NCBI GenBank assembly: GCA_030667205.1
Contig: DAOUWH010000097.1
Location: forward strand, 1-6,401
Direction of reading: 5' to 3'
Source of the DNA: Nitrospirota bacterium
Lineage (GTDB): Bacteria; Nitrospirota; Thermodesulfovibrionia; Thermodesulfovibrionales; JdFR-86
Length of the DNA stretch: 6,401 nucleotides
Below the pieces are notes generated by a model. The model was not told the origin of the DNA. It did no database searches and was given only the letters and a program-made list of their open reading frames with translations. Each line of letters opens with the position of its first letter. The first letter of the stretch is position 1. The translations under genes were made by a program, and so were the position numbers. Of the stretch, positions 1 through 5,800 are shown piece by piece.

Positions 1-35
1 AAGCGCCGAGTTTGAATTAGTTTACCGGAGGCCGA

Positions 36-75
36 CCGAGCGGAGCGTCCGCCTCGGCGAATCCGCCGGGGCGGA
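36..75. other. Two GC-rich hairpins at the left edge
   Basis: Two adjacent inverted repeats lie here. CCGAG at 36-40 and CGGA at 41-44 pair with TCCG at 48-51 and CTCGG at 53-57, with one bulged C at 52 and a GCG loop. TCCGC at 62-66 pairs with GCGGA at 71-75. Neither is followed directly by a T-run, so I do not call them terminators, although they could end transcription of a gene left of the window. The stretch 1-129 otherwise shows no start codon with a ribosome binding site and no recognisable protein. Confidence 0.4.
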
Positions 76-105
76 CCCGGAAACTTTCGTAGGGAGCCCT
101 TTTTT

Positions 106-136
106 GGCAACTTTTTTGGGCGAGCAAAAAAGTGCC
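106..136. other. Hairpin with T6/A6 stem
   Basis: GGCA, a bulged A and CTTTTTTG (106-118) pair with CAAAAAAGTGCC (125-136) around a six-base loop, giving about 12 base pairs. Another T6 run lies just upstream at 100-105. The right arm runs into the first copy of the 38-bp repeat. On the minus strand the A6 arm becomes a T6 run 12 bases beyond the GC stem of that first repeat copy, so the block might help end transcription from the OsmC-gene side. The T-run is not directly next to a stem, so a classical intrinsic terminator is not clear. Confidence 0.4.
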
Positions 137-270
137 GGGGTTCGGGGCGGAGCCCCATATTAGAATTAAGTGCCGGGGTACGGGGCGGAGCCCCATATTA
201 GGATTAAGTGCCGGGGTACGGGGCGGAGCCCCATATTAGAATTAAGTGCCGGGGTTCGGGGCGGAGCCCC
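130..270. repeat. 38-bp direct tandem repeat, 3.7 copies
   Basis: Three complete 38-base units lie at 130-167, 168-205 and 206-243, followed by a 27-base partial copy at 244-270. Each unit begins AAGTGCCGGGG, continues TTCGGGG or TACGGGG, then CGGAGCCCC, and (in full copies) ends ATATTAGAATT or ATATTAGGATT. Copies 1 and 4 carry TT at unit positions 12-13, while copies 2 and 3 carry TA. Each unit contains the inverted repeat GGGGC-GGA-GCCCC, at 144-156, 182-194, 220-232 and 258-270. The unit length is not a multiple of three and the units abut without spacers, so this is neither coding repeat nor CRISPR. It fills the space just after the OsmC gene. Near identity of copies suggests recent slippage or unequal exchange. 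Function unknown. Confidence 0.9.
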
Positions 271-273
271 GAA
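255..273 (-). terminator. Possible terminator hairpin after the OsmC gene
   Basis: In the last repeat copy the usual ATA tail is replaced by GAA, which extends the stem to eight perfect pairs: TTCGGGGC at 255-262 with GCCCCGAA at 266-273 and a three-base loop. It starts 8 bases past the OsmC-gene stop codon, a normal place for a transcription terminator of the minus-strand operon. It lacks a following U-tract (the minus strand continues CCCCGGCAC), so it may instead protect the mRNA 3' end or act with Rho. Confidence 0.4.
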
Positions 274-281
274 GTACTGGA

Positions 282-770
282 TTATTCCGCCTCGGTTATC
301 TCGTAGGTCACATTCACCTTGAGGTCGGGCCTGAGGCTGTGGTGCACCGAGCAGTACTTCTCCCGCGAAAGCGATATCACACGGTCCATCTTCCGCTTGT
401 CTATGCCCGAGCCGGTGATGTTTATCTTTATGTCTATGGACTTGTAATACTGCGGCGGGGTGGGGTTTCGCTCCCCCTCTATCTCCATCTTAAAATCCTT
501 TATGACCGCCCTCATTTTTCGGAGGAAAGACACCACGTCTATGGCCAGGCACCCGGCAAGGCTTAGCTGGAGCGTCTCGGTGGGCGAGCAACCCCACTGG
601 AACTGCGGGTCGTAGTCCACCTCGTAGCCCCGCTGGGTCCTGCCCAGGAATATAAGCTCCCCTTCTTCCTCGTTCAGCTCAAGGGTGGCCTTGTTCGTCG
701 TGGGTATTACTTTCTTGTAGCCGGATTCGTCGATTGCTTCCTGAAGCTGCCGGGTATTTTCTTCTGCCAT
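282..770 (-). CDS. OsmC family protein (thiol peroxidase-like)
   Basis: The 162-residue product matches the OsmC/Ohr fold family, cytoplasmic proteins that reduce organic or inorganic peroxides or act on reactive sulfur species through two cysteines. The family core is visible: a glycine-rich GRTQRG near residues 43-48, then CSPTETLQLSLAGCLAIDVV at 61-80, which is the helix carrying the first redox cysteine (C74), and the second at C140 in EKYCSVHH (138-144). C61 is an extra cysteine. The length exceeds the usual 135-145 because of a charged N-terminal extension of about 20 residues. The ATG at 768-770 is the only sensible start. Ahead of it is a T7A5 tract and only a distant AAGG overlapping the purF end, so translation may be coupled to purF 12 bp upstream. 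It appears closer to the YhfA-like general OsmC group than to Ohr. Substrate cannot be told from sequence. Confidence 0.88.
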   Translation of the reverse strand: MAEENTRQLQEAIDESGYKKVIPTTNKATLELNEEEGELIFLGRTQRGYEVDYDPQFQWGCSPTETLQLSLAGCLAIDVVSFLRKMRAVIKDFKMEIEGERNPTPPQYYKSIDIKINITGSGIDKRKMDRVISLSREKYCSVHHSLRPDLKVNVTYEITEAE

Positions 771-782
771 TTTTTAAAAAAA

Positions 783-2192
783 TTACCTTCCGAACATTAG
801 TTCCAGCTGCTGCATGCTCTCCCCGGGGAAACTTATCGGATAGCAGTTGTCAAAGCACGCCGCGCAAAAGTCCTCGGGGTTGGGTACGATATTGCGGACG
901 CCTTCCAGGGTGAGGTAGCTGAGGGAGTCCGCGGTGATATGCTTTTTTATCTCTTCCACGGAGTGCGTGCTGGCGATAAGCTCCTGGCGGGTGGGGGTGT
1001 CGATTCCGTAGAAGCACGGCCCAATTGTCGGGGGGGAACTTATCCTCATGTGGACCTCGCGGGCGAGGCCCCCCTCGCGGAGCATCTTTACTATCTTCTG
1101 GCTCGTGGTGCCGCGCACTATGGAGTCGTCCACCACCACGACGCGCTTGCCTTCGAGGAGCTCGCGCACCGGGTTCAGTTTTATCTTCACGCCGAAGTGC
1201 CTGATGTTCTGCCTGGGCTCGATGAATGTCCTGCCTATGTAGTGGTTCCTGATGAGGCCGAAATCAAACGGGATGCCGCTTTCCTCTGAATACCCGATAG
1301 CCGCCGGCACCCCGGAGTCGGGCACGGGTATGACGATGTCGGCCTCCACGGGGGCCTCCCTGGCAAGCTGGCGGCCAAATTCCTTTCTTATCTCGTTTAC
1401 GTTGTACCCGCCGAATATGTAGCTGTCGGGCCTTGCGAAGTAGATGAACTCGAACACGCAAAACGCCCGCCTCGGGCTGTGGATGGCCCTCAGGGAGCGG
1501 AGGCCCTCGGAGTTTATGATGAGCATCTCGCCGGGCTCTATGTCGCGTATGTATTTGGCCCCGATGAGGTCGAAGGCGCAGGTCTCGGAGGCCACCACGT
1601 AGGCCCCGTCTATCTGGCCGAGGCTCATTGGCCTCACGCCGAGGGGGTCCCTGACCGCCAGGAGCTCGTTGTTTCTCAGGAGCACCAGGCTGAACGCCCC
1701 GCTTACGGTCTGCAGCGCGTCTATCACCTTGGCGTGGAACCCATCGGCCCTTGAGCGGGCTATAAGGTGTATTATCACCTCGCTGTCGGAGGTGCTCTGG
1801 AATATGGCGCCCTCCTCCTCTATCTCAGCCCTCAGCTCGTCGGCGTTGACGAGGTTTCCGTTGTGGGCTATCCCGAGGAGGCCCATCGAGGAGTTGGCCA
1901 CGATGGGCTGGACGTTGCGGAGGGTGCTTGAGCCCGAGGTGGAGTAGCGGTTATGGCCTATGGCTATGTGGCCCGGAAGCCTTTTAAGATTCTTCTCGCT
2001 GAAGATGTCGGCCACGAGGCCCTTGCCCTTTTCGGTGAAGAACTGTTTTCCGTCGCTTGAGGATATGCCGGCGCCTTCCTGCCCCCTGTGCTGCAGGGCG
2101 TAAAGGCCGAGATAGACAAGGTTGGACGCCTCGGCATGACCGAAGATGCCGATGACACCGCACTCTTCGTGGAACTTATCCAATTTCAGCAA
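783..2192 (-). CDS. purF: Amidophosphoribosyltransferase (PRPP amidotransferase)
   Basis: PurF catalyses the first committed step of purine synthesis: PRPP plus glutamine gives phosphoribosylamine, glutamate and pyrophosphate. All 469 residues are present, a normal length. The N-terminal nucleophile glutaminase domain starts at C11 (EECGVIGIFGH) after a ten-residue propeptide that must be cleaved, and shows HRGQEGAG (35-42), NRYSTSG (81-87) and HNGNL (110-114). The phosphoribosyltransferase half shows VIPVPDSG (287-294) and the PRPP loop VVVVDDSIVRGTTS (351-364). Cysteines 245, 393, 443 and 446 match in order and spacing the four [4Fe-4S] ligands of Bacillus subtilis PurF, so this is the propeptide-processed iron-sulfur type, sensitive to oxygen. 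The start is awkward: TTG at 2190-2192 is the first usable in-frame codon after a stop at 2232-2234, with only a weak AGG five bases ahead. It lies 77 bp after the lipoprotein gene and 12 bp before the OsmC gene, all on one strand. Confidence 0.97.
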   Translation of the reverse strand: MLKLDKFHEECGVIGIFGHAEASNLVYLGLYALQHRGQEGAGISSSDGKQFFTEKGKGLVADIFSEKNLKRLPGHIAIGHNRYSTSGSSTLRNVQPIVANSSMGLLGIAHNGNLVNADELRAEIEEEGAIFQSTSDSEVIIHLIARSRADGFHAKVIDALQTVSGAFSLVLLRNNELLAVRDPLGVRPMSLGQIDGAYVVASETCAFDLIGAKYIRDIEPGEMLIINSEGLRSLRAIHSPRRAFCVFEFIYFARPDSYIFGGYNVNEIRKEFGRQLAREAPVEADIVIPVPDSGVPAAIGYSEESGIPFDFGLIRNHYIGRTFIEPRQNIRHFGVKIKLNPVRELLEGKRVVVVDDSIVRGTTSQKIVKMLREGGLAREVHMRISSPPTIGPCFYGIDTPTRQELIASTHSVEEIKKHITADSLSYLTLEGVRNIVPNPEDFCAACFDNCYPISFPGESMQQLELMFGR

Positions 2193-2226
2193 CCATGCCT
2201 GAAGAAGACTGTCAGGTGTCCCTCCT
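2186..2226 (-). other. Strong Shine-Dalgarno with possible 9-codon leader ORF
   Basis: On the minus strand AGGAGGG (2226-2220) is the best ribosome binding site upstream of purF, but it lies about 28 bases from the purF TTG. Five bases after AGGAGG comes a CTG (2215-2213) that opens a nine-codon frame ending in TGA at 2188-2186, so its stop overlaps the purF start. This could be a small leader whose translation feeds ribosomes to purF, or a chance frame. CTG starts are rare, so confidence is low. Confidence 0.2.
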
Positions 2227-2269
2227 GGAAATTAAAAGAGGTGATACTTGATTTTAACACATCCCGGGG
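2193..2269 (-). other. 77-bp gap between lipoprotein gene and purF
   Basis: This short spacer is AT-rich in its middle (minus strand GTGTTAAAATCAAG, then CTCTTTTAATTTCC) and ends with the AGGAGGG site. I see no convincing -35/-10 pair, no terminator hairpin with a T-run, and no recognisable purine riboswitch. It is compatible either with an operon running lipoprotein to purF to OsmC gene or with a weak internal promoter for purF. Confidence 0.4.
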
Positions 2270-2692
2270 CTACCAGTCAGGGTTCCTGAAAGGGCTGGAG
2301 CGCAGGACCCTGTTGAGCCTGAGGGGGCTGCCCGTAAGCTGAAAGACCGCCATGCCTCGGTCCTCGCGCTCGCGGCCCTTTATGGTCCAGGTCCCCCGCC
2401 ACGCGACATTGAGGGTAAGCTCTCCACCCTCGATATCGACCCACCGGTTGGTGAACTTGAGCTCCACGCGCTCGAAATCCCTCAAGTGCTTTCTCATGTC
2501 CTTAAAACCGTCTTCGGTGGCGTATCCTTCGAGGGTTTTTAAATCCTTGCCCACATACGCCTTCCTCATGTCCTCTGCCAGGGCGAAAGCCTCCTCGGTG
2601 AGCCTGGAGTCCTCGGACTGGACCTTGACCTTTTTCGGGGTGCAGGCCCCGACGAGCAGCACCGCCATGACTATCAGTAGGACTTTTCGCAT
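2270..2692 (-). CDS. Small predicted lipoprotein, function unknown
   Basis: This 140-residue protein begins with a textbook lipoprotein signal peptide: positively charged MRK, a hydrophobic stretch VLLIVMAVLLV (4-14), and lipobox V14-G15-A16 before C17, the residue that would be lipidated. The mature part of about 124 residues is hydrophilic: a helical section (LTEEAFALAEDMRKAYVGKD, 31-50, continuing to about 75) and then a strand-rich section (ELKFTNRWVDIEGGELTLNV, 77-96, continuing to about 130). Helices followed by a curved sheet, with the phrase AYVGKDLKTLEGY, recall NTF2-like (SnoaL/DUF4440-type) folds, but that is only an impression. The ATG at 2690-2692 is supported by a strong GGAGG ten bases upstream. 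It is on the purF strand, 77 bp upstream of purF and divergent from purL. Residue two after the lipidated cysteine is Thr, not Asp, so in a Gram-negative cell outer-membrane sorting is the default expectation. No link to purine synthesis is evident. Confidence 0.8.
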   Translation of the reverse strand: MRKVLLIVMAVLLVGACTPKKVKVQSEDSRLTEEAFALAEDMRKAYVGKDLKTLEGYATEDGFKDMRKHLRDFERVELKFTNRWVDIEGGELTLNVAWRGTWTIKGREREDRGMAVFQLTGSPLRLNRVLRSSPFRNPDW

Positions 2693-2702
2693 CTTTAAAA
2701 TT

Positions 2703-2707
2703 CCTCC
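2703..2707 (-). promoter_or_regulatory. Ribosome binding site of the lipoprotein gene
   Basis: GGAGG on the minus strand (within CCCGGAGGAA) sits ten bases before the ATG at 2692-2690. It is the clearest well-placed Shine-Dalgarno sequence in the window and fixes the lipoprotein start. Confidence 0.75.
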
Positions 2708-2717
2708 GGGGATAATG

Positions 2718-2728
2718 TCCTATAAGGA
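2718..2728. promoter_or_regulatory. Short palindrome TCCTATAAGGA in the divergent region
   Basis: TCCT and AGGA form a perfect inverted repeat around ATA. A looser outer symmetry, ATGT at 2715-2718 with ACAT at 2731-2734, surrounds it off-centre. It falls within the AT-rich part of the divergent region, probably over the promoter or leader of the lipoprotein gene. It could be an operator half-site pair, but at this length it could also be chance. I do not recognise it as a PurR site. Confidence 0.2.
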
Positions 2729-2764
2729 TAACATAATTGGTGCCCCGGCTTTAAGATGCCGTAC

Positions 2765-2809
2765 TGTCGTCATCCCTGCGAAGGCAGGCAGGCAGGCCGC
2801 GGAATCTTG
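2765..2809. repeat. REP-like hairpin with GGCA tetranucleotide run
   Basis: The phrase GTCGTCATCCCTGCGAAGG resembles the widespread intergenic palindromes of the form GTCATTCCCGCGAAAGCGGGAATCC found in many bacteria (recalled pattern, not searched). Here CCTGC (2775-2779) pairs with GCAGG (2784-2788) around GAAG. The right arm is expanded by GGCA repeated three times (2783-2794) and then GGCC, after which GGAATCTTG looks like the remains of the element's usual tail. Because of the repeat, the left arm can pair with GCAGG in three registers (2784-2788, 2788-2792, 2792-2796). It lies just upstream of the purL -10 box. Confidence 0.45.
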
Positions 2810-2812
2810 TAA

Positions 2813-2818
2813 TATAAT
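2813..2818 (+). promoter_or_regulatory. Predicted -10 box of purL
   Basis: A perfect consensus TATAAT ends six bases before the A of the purL ATG (2825). With usual spacing, transcription would start at about 2825, making the mRNA leaderless or nearly so. No good TTGACA-like -35 is found 16-18 bases upstream, where the GGCA run lies, and no Shine-Dalgarno precedes the ATG. Absence of the latter fits a leaderless start. A chance TATAAT or a promoter further upstream is still possible. Confidence 0.45.
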
Positions 2819-2824
2819 ACTGCT

Positions 2825-5800
2825 ATGATATGGCTCCTTCACTTTTACAGGCCCCCGGCACTTGATGAGGCAGGCACAAACGCCCTCCTCCACAGGCTCC
2901 GCCAGCAGGGCATCGAGCTTGAGGGGGTCGAGACCGAGTGCTGCTATAACGTGGGGCTTGCCGGGCCGCTTTCGAAGGGGGAGCTTGAGGCCCTCGCGTG
3001 GCTGCTGAGCGAGACCTTCGAGCCCGAGAGGTTTTCCCTGTCGCCATTCCTTAAAGGCCCCGGCATCGTTGAGGTAGGCCCGAGGCTGAATTTCCAGACC
3101 GCATGGTCCACCAATGCCGTAAGCGTATGCCGGGCCGCGGGGCTTGATACGGTCACGCGCCTCGAGCGCACAAGGCGCTACAAGTTCAAGGGAGACCTCT
3201 CGGATGACGACCTCTTAAGGGCAACCGGAGCGCTCTATGACCGCATGACCGAGTTTAGCTACCCCGAGGGCATCGCCTCGTTCTCGCTTGGCATAACCCC
3301 CGAGCCGGTCCGCATTGTGCCCGTGCTGGAGGAAGGCAGGCAGGCCATAGAGAAGCTCAACCGCGAGATGGGCCTCGGCCTCGACGACTGGGACATCGAC
3401 TACTACTTCAACCTCTTTGCAAAGGATATGGGCCGCAATCCCACCAATGTCGAGTGCTTCGACCTCGCCCAGTCCAACAGCGAGCACTCAAGGCACTGGT
3501 TCTTCAAGGGGAGGCTCGTTGTAGACGGCCAGGAGATGCCCGATAGCCTGATGCGGATTATAGGCCGCCCATACAGCGAGCGCCCCGGCAACAGCGTAAT
3601 CGCCTTCAGCGACAACTCAAGCGCCATCCGGGGCTACGGCATACGCACCATCGTGCCCGAATCACCGGGAGGGCCTTCGAGGTTCATAGAGAAATCCCTT
3701 GACTACCATATAATCTTCACTGCCGAGACCCATAACTTCCCAAGCGGCGTGGCGCCCTTCCCCGGCGCGGAGACAGGCACCGGCGGGCGTATACGCGACG
3801 TGCAGGCCACGGGGCGCGGCGGCCTCGTGGTGGCGGGCACCGCGGCCTACTGTGTTGGAAATCTCAGGATTCCCGACTACCCGCTTCCATGGGAGGACGA
3901 GACTTTTAAATATCCCCCGAACCTCGCCTCGCCGCTTGAGATAGAGATAGAGGCCAGTAACGGGGCGTCGGACTACGGCAACAAGTTCGGCGAGCCCCTG
4001 GCGCTTGGCTACACGCGCTCCTTCGGCATGAGGCTTCCAAACAAAGAGCGCCGCGAATGGATAAAGCCCGTCATGTTCACCGGCGGCATCGGCCAGATGG
4101 ACGCCCGCCAGACCGAAAAGGGAAAGCCCGAGAAGGGGATGCTTGTCACCAAGGTGGGCGGCCCGGCCTACCGCATCGGGATGGGCGGGGGCGCGGCCTC
4201 CAGTATGGTGCAGGGGGAAAACCCCGAGGAGCTTGACTTCAACGCCGTTCAGCGCGGCGATGCCGAGATGGAGCAGAAACTAAACCGCGTCATCCGCGCC
4301 TGCATCGAGATGGGAAGCGAAAACCCCATCATAAGCATCCACGACCAGGGCGCAGGCGGCAACTGCAACGTCCTGAAGGAGATAATCGAGCCCGAAGGCG
4401 CGAAAATAGACATACGAAAAATCCCCCTCGGCGACGAGACCCTCTCGGTGCTGGAGATATGGGGCGCGGAGTACCAGGAGCAAAACGCCCTTTTGATAAG
4501 GCCGGAGCATGCCGCCATGTTCGAGGCACTCTGCGACCGCGAGAAGGTGCCGTGCGCGTTCGTGGGCGAGATAACCGGCGACGGACGCGCGGTGCTCTTT
4601 GACAGCATGGATGATTCGACCCCCGTGGACCTTGACTTGAAAAAGGTCCTCGGCGAGATGCCCCAAAAAACTTTTAACATCGAAAGAGTACCTCTGGTGT
4701 TAAAGCCGCTTGAGCTTCCCGAGGGCCTGACCGCAAGCAACGCCCTCCAGAGAGTTTTACGACTCGTATCCGTAGGGTCGAAGAGGTTTTTAACCAATAA
4801 GGTGGACCGTAGCGTCACCGGCCTGATAGCGCAGCAGCAGTGCGCGGGGCCTCTGGGCCTTACCGTGGCGGACCTTGCCGTTATCAGCCAGAGCCATTTT
4901 TCCACCACGGGGGCCGCGACCTCCATAGGAGAGCAGCCGATTAAGGGCCTCATAGACCCGGCGGCAATGGCCCGCATGTCGGTGGCCGAGGCCCTCACCA
5001 ACATCGTCTGGGCGAAGGTGAGCGCGCTCGAGGACGTACGCTGCTCGGCAAACTGGATGTATGCGGCAAAACTTCCGGGCGAGGGCGCGCTAATTCATGA
5101 CGCCGCCGTTGCGATGAGCGATTTCATGCGCGCACTCGGCATCGCCGTGGACGGGGGGAAAGACAGCCTCTCGATGGCCTCCGTGGACAGGGAGACCGGG
5201 GAGGTGGTCAAGGCCCCCGGTGCGCTCGTCATCTCGGCATATGTAACATCTCCGGATATCACAAAGACCGTTACGCCTGATATAAAAAGGCCCGGACGCA
5301 GCAAGCTGGTGTACATCGACCTTGGAGGCGGACGCTATCGCCTTGGCGGTTCGGCCCTTGCGCAGTGTTTCAGCCAAATAGGAAACAACACGCCCGACAT
5401 CGAAGACCCCGGACTCTTAAAACGAACTTTCAACGCCGTTCAAAATCTTATTGAAGAGGGCCTTGTCCTTGCGGGCCACGACATAAGCGACGGCGGCCTC
5501 ATCACGGCGGCCCTTGAGATGGCCTTCGCGGGGAACTCCGGCCTCGAGATAGACATCGACGCAAAAGCAGAGCCTTTAAGGGTGCTCTTTGCCGAGGAGG
5601 CCGGTCTCCTCATCGAGTACGCCCCCGAGGACGGGGAGAGCATATTAAAAATCCTCAATGAATCCGAAGTGCCTTATCAGGTAATCGGCGAGACCACGGA
5701 GGAGAAGGTAATAACGGTCTCGGTCAACGAGACCGTGGTGCTGGACGACCCGATGGCGGAACTCAGGGCGGTGTGGGAGGAGACGAGCTACCGGCTCGAC

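Noticed and set aside
2..163. Open plus-strand frame entering from the left edge and ending in TAG at 161-163
   Set aside because: It runs through both hairpins, the T6/A6 tracts and into the first 38-bp repeat copy. The peptide it gives is low-complexity in style and matches no family I know. It may be the end of a gene left of the window, but nothing here supports that.
130..270. CRISPR array
   Set aside because: The 38-base units abut each other directly, with no unique spacers, and no cas genes are nearby. It is a simple tandem repeat.
246..566. Plus-strand open frame of 106 codons opposite the OsmC gene
   Set aside because: It starts inside the tandem repeat and is antisense to the conserved OsmC domain. 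The plus-strand frames opposite purF (for example 939-1289 and 1479-1754) and opposite the lipoprotein (2352-2828) were set aside for the same reason.
2193..2269. Purine riboswitch or PurR operator upstream of purF
   Set aside because: The 77-bp spacer is too short for a purine aptamer plus expression platform, and I see no three-way junction core or recognisable PurR palindrome.
4249..5004. Long minus-strand open frame of 251 codons opposite purL
   Set aside because: It is wholly antisense to strongly conserved purL coding sequence, including the HDQGAGGN and TNKVDRSVTG blocks, has no recognisable domain, and is the expected result of GC-rich codon bias. The same holds for the shorter minus-strand frames at 2944-3171, 3215-3487, 5090-5377 and 5440-5658.
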